DNA from: a virus
DNA length: 38,655 nt
Direction: 5' to 3' (one strand)
Virus record (IMG/VR): IMGVR_UViG_3300042197_002230
Location: 1 to 38,655 of that record
Shown: positions 9,683 to 18,656 of the stretch, in pieces
How the letters are laid out: each line of letters begins with the position of its first letter
How positions within the stretch are numbered: the first letter of the stretch is position 1
The notes under the pieces: model-generated
What the model was told of the DNA's origin: nothing
Seen by the model: only the letters and a program-made list of their open reading frames with translations
The model's database searches: none
Program-made: the position numbers and the translations under genes

Positions 9683-10595
9683 AAGGATATTCGGCTCTTC
9701 TAAAAAAGTCGGAGAAGAGCATCTATTTTTCTGCCCACAATGCGATCATCATAAAGCAAAATTATCAGTAAATATAGATAAGAATAAATATAAATGCTGG
9801 TTAGGTTGCAATCTAGTTGGTAGTAATATATTTTCATTGGTTTTAAGATTTGGAACAAAACCAGATGTACAGCTATGGAAAGAATTCTCTTCTGATATAA
9901 AGCTAGAAGATTTTGATCTTTTCTTTTCAGAAAATAACAATAAAATATATCAACCTATAAAATTACCAGAACATTTTGAATCTTTAGCAGATGCAAATAT
10001 ATCATCAGAATCATATGATGCTATAGAATATCTTGCTAGGAGAAATATAGACGAACATGATATAAAAAAGTGGAAGATAGGATTTTGCCCACAGGGAACA
10101 TTTTATAAAAGAATTGTTGTTCCCTCATTTTCTGAAAACGGTGAATTGAATTTCTATTGTACTAGAGACTATTCTGGGAAATCTAAGTATTCCTATCTTA
10201 ATTCTAATGCAGATAAAAATATTATATTCAATGAAATAAATATAAATTGGAATAAACCTATAACGATTACAGAAGGCGTATTTGATTCAATTAAATGCGA
10301 TAATTCTGTTCCGATACTAGGAAAAAGCCTAATAAGTTCTTCATTTCTTCTTAGAAAGATATTAGAAAACAAACAAGATGTATATATGGGACTTGATTTA
10401 GATGCTGAAGATGCTTCTAGTAAAATAATTAAAAAATTAATAAGTTTTGGAGTAAATGTATTTAAGCTAGATATAGCTCCATATAAAGATTTAGGAGAAA
10501 TGACGAAACAGGAAGTTGAATATAGGAAAAAACATGCCCTGAACATATCTGACTCAACAGATTTCTTAAAATTTATGATTTTATCAAAATTATGA
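9657..10595 (+). CDS. DNA primase, zinc ribbon plus TOPRIM
   Basis: The product makes RNA primers for lagging-strand synthesis. Residues 26-51 form a four-Cys zinc ribbon (C26, C29, C47, C51). The TOPRIM domain shows the ITEG motif with Glu206 and the DLD motif with Asp247 and Asp249; YKDLGEM follows near residue 277. At 312 residues it is close in size to T4 gp61-type primases and lacks a helicase domain. I chose the ATG at 9657 because GGAGAG precedes it by 5 bases. An in-frame TTG at 9642 would add five residues but lies deeper inside the resolvase gene without such a site. Confidence 0.85.
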   Translation: MSEKLEILERIFGSSKKVGEEHLFFCPQCDHHKAKLSVNIDKNKYKCWLGCNLVGSNIFSLVLRFGTKPDVQLWKEFSSDIKLEDFDLFFSENNNKIYQPIKLPEHFESLADANISSESYDAIEYLARRNIDEHDIKKWKIGFCPQGTFYKRIVVPSFSENGELNFYCTRDYSGKSKYSYLNSNADKNIIFNEININWNKPITITEGVFDSIKCDNSVPILGKSLISSSFLLRKILENKQDVYMGLDLDAEDASSKIIKKLISFGVNVFKLDIAPYKDLGEMTKQEVEYRKKHALNISDSTDFLKFMILSKL

Positions 10596-10613
10596 TAATT
10601 ATATGGGGGAAAT

Positions 10614-10820
10614 ATGGCAATGTCAGAAAGAGTTAAACAATGGTTAGATTCAAAAATGTCAAAATTTATATCAAGGAAATTGTTAGTATTTACTGTATCT
10701 ACAGTACTATTAGCTTTAGGAAATCTTGATGCAGATAATTGGACTACTTTAGCAGTTGCTTATGTCGGAGTAGAAGGTTTTGTTGATATAGCAATTAGAA
10801 TGAAACAGGCAAGATCATAA
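10614..10820 (+). CDS. Small membrane protein, holin-like
   Basis: The 68-residue product has a charged N-terminus, a hydrophobic helix at about residues 19-36, a short polar turn (LDADNW) and a second weaker hydrophobic segment at about 43-60, with a basic tail. This two-hairpin layout and size fit a small phage holin. It is followed immediately by two membrane proteins arranged like spanins. A GGGGGAAAT ribosome binding site precedes the ATG. The holin assignment is inference from topology and context; no endolysin lies nearby. Confidence 0.5.
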   Translation: MAMSERVKQWLDSKMSKFISRKLLVFTVSTVLLALGNLDADNWTTLAVAYVGVEGFVDIAIRMKQARS

Positions 10821-10821
10821 T

Positions 10822-11184
10822 ATGCAAAAAATTATACTTGAAAAAATAAAAACATTTTTTAAAAACAATTATTTGTATATCGTAATAGGTATTATATTTT
10901 TTTGGATGTTTCTTAAAACATCATTTAAGAAAAATGAAAAAGCACAAGAAACTATAGACAAAAGTAAAGAGCAAATACACACTTCTTTAGAAGAGATACA
11001 AGGAAATAATACAGCTGTTATAAAGGCTGAAATAGAATACGAAATAAAAAATAATGTAATAGAAAAAGAGCATGACGAAATAAGACAACAAGTTGATGAA
11101 ATAGTTAATAATGTTAATTTGAGTAAATTTGAAAAAAACAGGAAATTAAATGAACTTCATAATCAAATCAAAAGGCGTAAGTAA
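10822..11184 (+). CDS. Inner-membrane-anchored coiled-coil protein, i-spanin-like
   Basis: The 120-residue product has a basic N-terminus, a single membrane segment at about residues 17-34 (YLYIVIGIIFFWMFLKTS), and a long charged helix with coiled-coil spacing, ending in KRRK. This is the topology of Rz-type inner-membrane spanins. It follows the holin-like gene by one base, and the next gene, a secreted protein, starts inside its 3' end, as Rz1 does with Rz. The next product is not a lipoprotein, however, so the spanin call is tentative. Confidence 0.5.
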   Translation: MQKIILEKIKTFFKNNYLYIVIGIIFFWMFLKTSFKKNEKAQETIDKSKEQIHTSLEEIQGNNTAVIKAEIEYEIKNNVIEKEHDEIRQQVDEIVNNVNLSKFEKNRKLNELHNQIKRRK

Positions 11185-11605
11185 ATTAATTGCAATACTT
11201 TTAATAATTATCATGCCATTTAGAGTTTTTGCGGCTGATGAAATTGAAGTATTTGATCCAATTGGTGGAGTATCTATTAAATTAGATGGAAGTATTTATA
11301 CAGGTGTTCTCTTTTCCGAAGAAGAACGATTAAGATATCTAAATCTTGAAATAGAATTTAATGAATTAACTGATAAATATAAGAACTTAGAAAGTGTTTA
11401 TGAACAAACAAGATCAGCGTACCAATCAATATACGAAAAAACACTAGATATACATATGGAACAGTTAAGGTTTTTAGATCAATTACAAAAAGATATAGAT
11501 AAAGAACCAACATCATTCTTTGAAGAAAATAAAGGTTCTATATTTTTTGTGATTGGAGTAGTACTAACATCAGTGGTTTTTATATCATATGAAGCAGCAA
11601 AATGA
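11150..11605 (+). CDS. Secreted, C-terminally membrane-anchored protein
   Basis: The 151-residue product starts with a signal peptide: a basic n-region, a hydrophobic core (LIAILLIIIMPF) and a likely cleavage site VFA|ADE near residue 28. A periplasmic helical region follows, and a second hydrophobic segment lies at about residues 130-148. There is no Cys at the cleavage site, so it is not an Rz1-like lipoprotein. It overlaps the upstream coiled-coil gene by 35 bases in another frame and has AGGA before its ATG. A partner role in lysis is plausible but not shown. Confidence 0.55.
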   Translation: MNFIIKSKGVSKLIAILLIIIMPFRVFAADEIEVFDPIGGVSIKLDGSIYTGVLFSEEERLRYLNLEIEFNELTDKYKNLESVYEQTRSAYQSIYEKTLDIHMEQLRFLDQLQKDIDKEPTSFFEENKGSIFFVIGVVLTSVVFISYEAAK

Positions 11606-11891
11606 AGAACAAGAAGAATCTGATATATCCATATTTATAGAAAAAAAATATGGGTATGAATATTTAGAGCAGGTTAAGAACCTATCTCCATCAGATATAG
11701 ATCATAAAAAATATTATGAATATTTGCACTATTTAAAAATAAATAGAAAAAATATATTTAAAAAACAAAGTAATAATTGTATTTATTGTAACAAAATGAT
11801 ATTGCTAAGTAACGATAAAAGATATTATAATGAACACCGTACTTGCGAACATTGTTTTATCTTAAAAATAGAGGGAAGAAAAAATGGCTAA
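11589..11891 (+). CDS. Small four-Cys zinc-finger-like protein
   Basis: The 100-residue product has an acidic helical N-terminus and two CxxC knuckles, C64-x2-C67 and C86-x2-C89, spaced as in a small zinc ribbon. It overlaps the previous gene by 17 bases and the next by 8, so it belongs to the same transcript as the terminase. Nothing identifies its partner. A nucleic-acid or protein-binding role is inferred from the zinc ribbon only. Confidence 0.55.
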   Translation: MKQQNEEQEESDISIFIEKKYGYEYLEQVKNLSPSDIDHKKYYEYLHYLKINRKNIFKKQSNNCIYCNKMILLSNDKRYYNEHRTCEHCFILKIEGRKNG

Positions 11892-12357
11892 AAAAGATAT
11901 CCTAGAAATTGCTAAATATATAAAACAAGCTGTCGAAAATGTTAAGTCTTATCTTAATCAGAAAGATGGTGTTAGTTGTACATGCTATCATAAAATAAAT
12001 GATTCATTCAATGCTAGATGTGTTGATAACAAAGTAATTATTTCTTATGAAGTAGAAACTATTAGCCCTCTAAGGGGTAAGATAAACGATCTACCAAAAG
12101 TAGAAGAGAAATTTAAAGATATAGTACAGTGTATAAAAGATGAAGTTAAAAATATTTCTGATAGTAGTGTAGCACTGACAAAACACGGAGACATGTTAGA
12201 AAGAGTTTATACACTATCTTTCTCAAGACAGCTAAAAGTGTATGTCTGTATGTATGAAATATCAGGTACGGAATCAAATGCAGAATTAGCTGAAAAAGAA
12301 GTAGAAGCAACAAGAAAAGAATTGTTTAAATCAACAAGAGCCACTTCTGCTTCTTAA
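11884..12357 (+). CDS. Hypothetical protein preceding terminase
   Basis: The 157-residue product is not recognised. It has a helical N-terminus, a central alternating beta region with four Cys that do not form a CxxC zinc site, and a helical Lys/Glu-rich C-terminus. It lies 11 bases before the large terminase gene, where a small terminase subunit often sits, and the size would fit, but no DNA-binding helix-turn-helix is obvious. The upstream GGGAAGAAAA region provides the ribosome binding site. Confidence 0.5.
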   Translation: MAKKDILEIAKYIKQAVENVKSYLNQKDGVSCTCYHKINDSFNARCVDNKVIISYEVETISPLRGKINDLPKVEEKFKDIVQCIKDEVKNISDSSVALTKHGDMLERVYTLSFSRQLKVYVCMYEISGTESNAELAEKEVEATRKELFKSTRATSAS

Positions 12358-12368
12358 AGGTTTTAGTA

Positions 12369-13985
12369 TTGAATAGACAATATATAATTCAAGAAATAAG
12401 AAGATGCCAAGATCCTGTATATTTCATAAAGAATCATGTATATATTCAAAGTGCTGGCACTAAGACTTTATTTAAGCTCTACCCTTTCCAGGAAGAGTGC
12501 TTGAATTCTTTTGTCAATAATCGTTACAATATTATCTTAAAGTCAAGACAGTTAGGTTTATCTACTCTTATGGCAGCATATATCGTATGGTATATGCTTT
12601 TTAATGAAGATAAAGTTATTCTTGTAATATCTCTTACAGAGGCTGATTCAAAAGAATTTGTTAGAAAAGTAAAATATGCTTTTGATTTCGTTACGCCTTG
12701 GATATTAGAAGCATTAGATGCAAAGATAGTCTTCAATAACGTCCATACTGTAGAATTAAGCACAAGATCTCGTGTTAAAGCATTGGCTCCAACAGAAGAT
12801 GCTGGCCGAGGTTATTCTCCATCTCTATTCATTGTTGACGAAGCTGCAAAGATTGACCACATGGATCAGATATGGTCAGAATCTATCTTTCCAGCGGTTA
12901 ACACAGGAGGTTCTGCAATCATAAACTCTACAGCTTATGGTGCAAATAACTTCTTTTACCATACATGGACTGCCGCAATAGAGGGAAGGAGCGAATTTAA
13001 TCCAATCAAACTAGATTGGTCAGTGCATCCAGATAGAGATGAAGAGTGGTATCAAAAAACCCTACAACATATTGGCAAAACTAAATTTGCACAGGAATAC
13101 TCTGGAGACTTTCTACAGTCTGGAGAAACTGTAATAGATCCAGATGACATAGGTTTTCTCAAAAAGACTATAAAAGAACCAAATACAAAAAGAGATGTCG
13201 ATTCAGCCCTATGGGAATGGGAAGAGCCAATTAAAGGCAATAAGTATGGTATGTTTTGTGACACATCTCGTGGAGATGGCAAAGACTATTCTACATGTAT
13301 AGTCATAGACTTAAACAAACTTCAAGTTGTAGCTGAATATAAGGCGAAAGTTAAACCAGATTACTTTGCAGACTTCCTAATGATACTAGGTTCAAGATAC
13401 AATAATGCTTTAATATGTGTAGAAAACATGCATACTGGATATGCAGTACTAAGGCGAATAGTTAATTCAAGATATAAGAACATATACCACTACAACAAAC
13501 TAACAGAAGAGCATTATGGTGGATTTTATGATGATTCTTCAGAACATGTCCTTGGTTTTACCACAGATTCTAAAAAAAGACCACAAGCAATAGAAAGACT
13601 TGAGTTTTATTTGAGAAACAAACTATTGATTTGTAATTCTTCGAGATTAGTAGATGAATTAGAGTCTTTCATTTGGTTTAACGGAAAACCTCAAGCTAAA
13701 TCCGGTGCAAATGATGACCTTGTAATGTCTTATGCGATTGCATGTTATCTTTTACAACATTTTGCTACTGGTGTTGAGGCAAAGCAGATAATTAACGAGA
13801 AAGTAAATCAAATAATAACAGCAAATACTTCTATAAATTTTCCATATCCTGGATATGAACAAAAAAAGAGTGGATATATAGCACAAACAGTTAACGGAGT
13901 GCCATTCGATACATCCTGGGTATTATCAGATAGACCAAAGAAAGAAAGACCGCCAGAACTCCAAACAAGAATCTTCTTAAAATAA
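12369..13985 (+). CDS. Terminase large subunit (gp17-like)
   Basis: This is the ATP-driven DNA packaging motor, which also cuts the concatemer. In 538 residues it has the ATPase domain, with a Walker A-like SRQLGLST (59-66) and Walker B LFIVDE (153-158), then the RNase H-like nuclease domain with acidic residues at D298 (MFCDTSRGDG), E352 (ICVENM) and D449/D450 (GANDD). The length is somewhat shorter than T4 gp17. The start is TTG at 12369, with AAAGG 8 bases upstream; no ATG fits better. It is followed directly by the portal gene, which forms the vertex where the motor docks. Confidence 0.93.
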   Translation: MNRQYIIQEIRRCQDPVYFIKNHVYIQSAGTKTLFKLYPFQEECLNSFVNNRYNIILKSRQLGLSTLMAAYIVWYMLFNEDKVILVISLTEADSKEFVRKVKYAFDFVTPWILEALDAKIVFNNVHTVELSTRSRVKALAPTEDAGRGYSPSLFIVDEAAKIDHMDQIWSESIFPAVNTGGSAIINSTAYGANNFFYHTWTAAIEGRSEFNPIKLDWSVHPDRDEEWYQKTLQHIGKTKFAQEYSGDFLQSGETVIDPDDIGFLKKTIKEPNTKRDVDSALWEWEEPIKGNKYGMFCDTSRGDGKDYSTCIVIDLNKLQVVAEYKAKVKPDYFADFLMILGSRYNNALICVENMHTGYAVLRRIVNSRYKNIYHYNKLTEEHYGGFYDDSSEHVLGFTTDSKKRPQAIERLEFYLRNKLLICNSSRLVDELESFIWFNGKPQAKSGANDDLVMSYAIACYLLQHFATGVEAKQIINEKVNQIITANTSINFPYPGYEQKKSGYIAQTVNGVPFDTSWVLSDRPKKERPPELQTRIFLK

Positions 13986-13997
13986 AGAGAAAACAAA

Positions 13998-16064
13998 ATG
14001 AAAAAACCAGATCTGAAAAAGTTTAAAAATTCTCCACCAGAAAATCCATACAATCCATTAAATCCTCTCTATAAAAGAATGACTAAATTTTTTAGTGGAC
14101 CAATCAACACATATAAGGTTCCACAAGCTGTTCTTAACAAAAGACGAGATTTAAATAAGTATGAGTTTACTTCTGCTGAAGGTTTGCCCTTTAAAAAGAA
14201 AGATTCTTCAAGCCCTATTGATTATTTATATTCAAGAGTTCTTGGTAACATTGGACGATTAGAACGATATCAAGATTTCGATGCTATGGATTTTACTCCA
14301 GAAATAAACAGTGCATTAGATATCTATGCGTCTGAGATAACAACATATACAGAATTCTCTCCCATGCTTAAAATTACATCAAATAATGATGAGATTAAGC
14401 AGATTATCAGATCTCTATTTGACGATGTTCTTAATATTCATGATAATTTATTTTCATGGGTAAGAGCAATGTGTAAATATGGAGATTTTTTCTTATATCT
14501 CGATATGGACGAGAAGTCTGGCGTAAAATCATTCGTAGGATTTAGACCATCTGAAGTAGAGCGTCTTGAGGGTATTGATGAGTCAAACCCAAACTACATA
14601 AGATTTCAGTGGAATAGTGGCGGTTTAAGTTTTGAAAACTGGCAAATGATACATTTTAGAGTTCTAGGCGATGACAGATTTTTTCCTTATGGATGCTCTG
14701 TTTTAGCTGGTGCAAGAAGAATTTTTAAGCAGTTAGATTTGCTTGAAAATGCAGTTATTTCTTATAGAATAGTAAGATCGTCTGAGAAAAGAGTTTTCTA
14801 TATTGACGTAGCCTCAATTCCACCTGAAGATGTTGAACAGTATATTAATAGGATTGTTTCTAATATCAAAGAAAACACTGTAGTAGATGCGGAAACAGGA
14901 CGGGCAGACAAGAGATATAACCCACAGCATTCTGTTGAGAAAGATTATTTCTTGGCTGTTAGAGGAAGCACAACTGGAACAAAGATAGAATCCCTTCCTG
15001 GTGGGGCATATACAGGTGATGTTGACGACATTAAGTATTTCCGAGATAAACTATTTTCAGCATTAAAGATTCCAGGAGCGTATCTTGCTCAGACTGATTC
15101 TGTTGAAGATAAGATGTCTCTAGCTCAAAAAGATCTCATGTTCGGAAGAACAATCATGAGAATTCAGAACTCTGTTGTAGCAGAGTTAAGAAAAGTAGCA
15201 ATGATTCATCTGTATTTTCTTGGATTTAGAGGAAAAGATTTACTTGATTTTGATATCAAATTAAATAATCCATCAAAAATTGCAGAACTTCAAGAACTAG
15301 AGCACTTTAAAACAAGAGCAGAATTGGCAAGTTCACTAACAGAAGGTTTCTTTAGTAAAGAATATATTTACAAGAAAATTTTCGGACTATCTGATCTTGA
15401 GATTCTCGAACAGAGAACTGGAATATTCCATGATGCTAAGACTCAAATTCTCTTACAGCAACTTTCCGAAGTAAATACCAGCGAAGGTGGAGGTGGTCCA
15501 GCAGGTGGATTATCTTCTCCTAGTGAAGACTTTGGTTCTGCTGGAATTGTAGAGCCAGAAGATATTTCTGCACCAGGTGGAGAAGGTATACTAAAGGCAT
15601 CTCCATCAGAAGAAGAAGTAGGAGAGATTAAGTCTGGGATAGAATCAGAAGGTGGAGGTGGAGGTGAAGCTCCCCCACCAGAAACAAAAACTGGCGAAGA
15701 AGCAAAGAGGAATGAAACTTATTTCACTGACCGATCAAAAGGCAAAGCTTATACAAAAGTAAACCATGATCATAGAACAAGCAGTGGGCCAAGAAAGAAA
15801 CAGAATAAATCTGCATATTCAGACTCTTTAGCATCTAATTCTTTTAAGAACATATTTAATGGCGCATTGGGGATGAAATCATTTGGTAGAGGTATCATTC
15901 CAGATTCTATGGATGTACAATCATCAAATGATATTAAAAAAATACTTGATAATTTTGATATGATTAAACAAAATAAGGAACTAATTATCGAGAAAGATAA
16001 TTATTTTGCAAAATTCCTTACAGAAAGAGCGCCAGGTATAAAGGACGAAGATACAGATGAATAA
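13998..16064 (+). CDS. Portal protein (gp20-like) with Gly-rich extension
   Basis: The product forms the dodecameric portal through which DNA enters and leaves. Residues about 70-480 carry the T4-type portal core: PEINSALDIYASEITTY (101-117), YGDFFLYLD (161-169), the RVFYIDV strand (265-271) and the long helices around 345-410. At 688 residues it is much longer than T4 gp20 (about 524). The excess lies mainly in a Gly/Pro/Glu-rich linker at about 496-565 and a C-terminal region of unknown fold. The stop overlaps the next gene by 8 bases. Confidence 0.9.
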   Translation: MKKPDLKKFKNSPPENPYNPLNPLYKRMTKFFSGPINTYKVPQAVLNKRRDLNKYEFTSAEGLPFKKKDSSSPIDYLYSRVLGNIGRLERYQDFDAMDFTPEINSALDIYASEITTYTEFSPMLKITSNNDEIKQIIRSLFDDVLNIHDNLFSWVRAMCKYGDFFLYLDMDEKSGVKSFVGFRPSEVERLEGIDESNPNYIRFQWNSGGLSFENWQMIHFRVLGDDRFFPYGCSVLAGARRIFKQLDLLENAVISYRIVRSSEKRVFYIDVASIPPEDVEQYINRIVSNIKENTVVDAETGRADKRYNPQHSVEKDYFLAVRGSTTGTKIESLPGGAYTGDVDDIKYFRDKLFSALKIPGAYLAQTDSVEDKMSLAQKDLMFGRTIMRIQNSVVAELRKVAMIHLYFLGFRGKDLLDFDIKLNNPSKIAELQELEHFKTRAELASSLTEGFFSKEYIYKKIFGLSDLEILEQRTGIFHDAKTQILLQQLSEVNTSEGGGGPAGGLSSPSEDFGSAGIVEPEDISAPGGEGILKASPSEEEVGEIKSGIESEGGGGGEAPPPETKTGEEAKRNETYFTDRSKGKAYTKVNHDHRTSSGPRKKQNKSAYSDSLASNSFKNIFNGALGMKSFGRGIIPDSMDVQSSNDIKKILDNFDMIKQNKELIIEKDNYFAKFLTERAPGIKDEDTDE

Positions 16065-16884
16065 AAAAAGAAATACATTTATAGTTTTCGAAACTCTATT
16101 AAGAGAGCACTCTGAAGCTTTTCTAGAAAATAATACAAAAAAATATAAAATAGTTGATGGTATTGTTAAGAAGTTTTTTAATTCAAATACAGAAATTGGA
16201 AAAGAAGTAAAGATATTTCTTGAGATATTAGAATATAAAAATAATTATCCAAATAAAACAGTACATACGACTCAAATGGTGTTTGAAGCTGCGAAGAGTT
16301 TGTATAGAAAACTTAATAAGAAAAGTATATTTAACGAACAAACTAAACTAATAGAAGAAATAAACGAGAAACTCGGAAAGAAAGTATTTTCTAATTTTCT
16401 TCCAGAATATAAAGATCTGATGAACCTTTATTCTTATATAAATGACAGCATGAGCATTGCAGAAAGTGTTTATTACAATAAGAGTTCTTTTATAGAATCT
16501 ATTGTAAATGAAGAAGAAAAAGATGATCAATTAAAATACGTAGACAATATAGTATTTTCAAAATTAATTGAAAAATATAATGCAAAATATACTAATTTAC
16601 TTCCTTGTCAGAAAATTTTAATAGAAAAATATATAACATCTTATGGAGATAATATTGCTGATTTTATTATTTATATAAATGAAGAAATTTCAAGACTAAA
16701 AAAGGTTGTCAATTATGAAACTGTGTCAAAATTCTTTGAAGATAAAGATTTGATAAAACAGAAAATGAATTCAATCTATGAAAAATTAGATCAGTTTAAA
16801 AATACAAAAAATCTATCATCAAACAAAATTGAAATTATATTAAAAGCTCAACAGTTAGCAGAAGAAATATCAAATGAAAATTAA
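16057..16884 (+). CDS. Head-assembly-region protein of unknown function
   Basis: The 275-residue product is almost wholly helical, rich in Lys, Glu, Ile and Asn. It lacks membrane segments or motifs I recognise. It starts inside the portal stop (ATGAATAA) and its own end overlaps the next gene. In T4 the interval between portal and protease encodes core proteins gp67 and gp68, so a prohead core or assembly role is reasonable by position. Sequence alone does not show it. Confidence 0.55.
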   Translation: MNKKRNTFIVFETLLREHSEAFLENNTKKYKIVDGIVKKFFNSNTEIGKEVKIFLEILEYKNNYPNKTVHTTQMVFEAAKSLYRKLNKKSIFNEQTKLIEEINEKLGKKVFSNFLPEYKDLMNLYSYINDSMSIAESVYYNKSSFIESIVNEEEKDDQLKYVDNIVFSKLIEKYNAKYTNLLPCQKILIEKYITSYGDNIADFIIYINEEISRLKKVVNYETVSKFFEDKDLIKQKMNSIYEKLDQFKNTKNLSSNKIEIILKAQQLAEEISNEN

Positions 16885-17359
16885 ACTTACTATAGTAAAA
16901 ACATTAGATGATAATCTGATCATAAGCGATCATCCAAAGCTTATTATTTTTATTTCTCCAAAAGCTAATAAGATTTTAGCAACACCAAAAGCTGAATCTC
17001 TAGATGAAGATATCTTCTTGTCAGAAAGAAGAATGTTTGATTATTTCGTATCTCGTGGAATAATCGATCCTGCAAGCATAAAAGGTGGTGCTGTATATAA
17101 ATCAATGGAAGCAGATTATTTTGTATCGCAAACAATAAACTCCTTAGAAGCAGTGCTAAAGTGTATATATGATTATCTTCAGGCTGAAATTAAATATCAT
17201 AATGAAGTTCATGCTTCTGTTGAAGATTACGAAGATAGCGTACTAGATCCTTCAGAAAAAGATAGTACAGAACTAGGAGAATTTCCTCAAGAAGCAGAAG
17301 CTGGAAATATGCCTAAATACCCAATGTATTCAGACACATTTTGGGGATACAACCTATAA
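16874..17359 (+). CDS. Head-assembly-region protein with acidic tail
   Basis: The 161-residue product has a beta-rich start, a central mixed domain (residues about 50-110) and an acidic C-terminal third that ends in aromatic residues (TFWGYNL). It overlaps the previous gene by 11 bases. Its place between portal and prohead protease suggests a prohead core or portal-associated role; acidic core proteins are usual there. No family is recognised. Confidence 0.52.
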   Translation: MKIKLTIVKTLDDNLIISDHPKLIIFISPKANKILATPKAESLDEDIFLSERRMFDYFVSRGIIDPASIKGGAVYKSMEADYFVSQTINSLEAVLKCIYDYLQAEIKYHNEVHASVEDYEDSVLDPSEKDSTELGEFPQEAEAGNMPKYPMYSDTFWGYNL

Positions 17360-17371
17360 AAAGGAACAAAT

Positions 17372-17626
17372 ATGAAAGTAAAAATTAGAGAATCTGTTCT
17401 AAGACAGATAGTAGAACAAGAAACAAAAATAATGTTAGAAGAAAAAAATAATAGAATGGCTAATATTGTTTTTGCAATAGGTGAAGCTTATGCTTCATGT
17501 AGAGATTCTGCAACAAAGAAGAAATTAGAAGAAGTATTTTCCCTATTTGAACAAGAATTATTTATAGATAATACTCCATATAAATTAAAAGATTTGTTTA
17601 TAAATAATGCTGGAGATAAAAAATAA
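17372..17626 (+). CDS. Small helical protein in prohead-core position
   Basis: The 84-residue product is helical, with two probable helices at about 5-25 and 28-58. Its opening, MKVKIRESVLRQIVEQE, resembles the pattern of basic/hydrophobic N-termini in the later accessory island, though more weakly. Size and position, just before the protease, match T4 gp67, the small prohead core protein, but sequence identity is not evident. AAAGGAAC precedes the ATG, and the stop overlaps the protease start (TAATG). Confidence 0.5.
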   Translation: MKVKIRESVLRQIVEQETKIMLEEKNNRMANIVFAIGEAYASCRDSATKKKLEEVFSLFEQELFIDNTPYKLKDLFINNAGDKK

Positions 17627-18198
17627 TGTTTCTCATAAAAGAATTTCAAAAGCTTGATGGAGCTGCTGTCTCAAGAGAAGAAGATCCTGTAACTAAAAAA
17701 ACAAATATGTATTTAACAGGAATCATGCAGAGAGCAAATGCTAAAAATGGAAATGGTAGAATTTACGAAAAGAAAATTCTTCTTAGAGAAGTTGAGAATT
17801 ATCAAATAATAATTTCTGAAAAAAGAGCATTAGGAGCACTAGATCATCCAAATGATTTAGAAGTTAAACTAGCAGACGCTTCTCATATAGTTGAAAGATT
17901 ATGGTGGGACAATAATGATGTAGTGGGAAGAATTAGGCTTTTAAATACTACAAAAGGCAAAGAAGCACAAGCTCTAATAGAAGATGGTGTGACATTAGGC
18001 ATATCTTCAAGAGGTCTCGGATCTCTTACTACAGAAGGCGAAATTACAAAAGTAAATGATGATTTTAGACTGATATGCTTTGATTTAGTGCAGGAACCAA
18101 GCACTTCAGGAGCCTTTATGATTAAAGAAGGAAAGGCGTCTATTTCTATTCCAAAATCAGAAAAGCTATATAGGCTTATTAATGATATAATAATTTAA
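17626..18198 (+). CDS. Prohead core protease (gp21-like serine protease)
   Basis: This enzyme degrades the scaffold and trims capsid proteins during head maturation. In 190 residues it shows the family pattern: NGNGRIY (41-47), LDHP with catalytic His74, GVTLGISSRG with Ser127 or Ser128, and the following CFDLVQEPST with Asp153. It lies downstream of the portal, as gene 21 does in T4. Head-assembly genes on both sides overlap or nearly touch it. In related proteases, substrates are cut after Glu in hydrophobic-x-Glu contexts, relevant to the tag hypothesis for the accessory island. Confidence 0.88.
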   Translation: MFLIKEFQKLDGAAVSREEDPVTKKTNMYLTGIMQRANAKNGNGRIYEKKILLREVENYQIIISEKRALGALDHPNDLEVKLADASHIVERLWWDNNDVVGRIRLLNTTKGKEAQALIEDGVTLGISSRGLGSLTTEGEITKVNDDFRLICFDLVQEPSTSGAFMIKEGKASISIPKSEKLYRLINDIII

Positions 18199-18207
18199 AG
18201 AGGTAAC

Positions 18208-18645
18208 ATGAAAGCTTCAGAATTAAAAAGTATAGTAAAAGAATGTGTTAGAGAAATACTCCAAGAGGATGATCTGATCTCTAACATAATAATTCAATCA
18301 TTCAAAGCGTCAGAAACAATAAGAGAATCTAGTATTAGATCCAATAATAAAATAGATATTATTCAAACAGAATCACAAAAAAAAAATGTTCCAGAAAAAC
18401 CAAAAAATACAAACATGAAAGATGTGTGGAAAAAAGTTCTAGAAGTAAAGAAACCTAGTAGAGAACAGCTTGACGAACACGGATACGGATTAGATACAAT
18501 AGACGTAAAGCAATCTAATCATACACATCAAAAACAAGAACTTACTTTCATGGATCTTTTAAAAGAAGATAAACATGAAGAAAAAGTAGAAATTCAAGAA
18601 GATAAAGAGTTCATGAATTTTTTTGCTAAAAAATTTAAAAAATAA
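18208..18645 (+). CDS. Scaffold-position protein, charged and disordered
   Basis: The 145-residue product has a helical N-terminus (LKSIVKECVREILQE), a low-complexity middle rich in Lys, Gln and Asn, and an acidic then basic tail. It follows the prohead protease by 9 bases behind AAGAGG, the place of the scaffold gene 22 in T4, but it is much shorter than gp22. A scaffold or protease-processed core role is inferred from position and composition only. Confidence 0.5.
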   Translation: MKASELKSIVKECVREILQEDDLISNIIIQSFKASETIRESSIRSNNKIDIIQTESQKKNVPEKPKNTNMKDVWKKVLEVKKPSREQLDEHGYGLDTIDVKQSNHTHQKQELTFMDLLKEDKHEEKVEIQEDKEFMNFFAKKFKK

Positions 18646-18656
18646 AAGGTGATTAG

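Noticed and set aside
17372-18645. Major capsid protein among the small head-region ORFs
   Set aside because: None is long enough or has a recognisable HK97-fold pattern; the capsid gene is probably outside the window.
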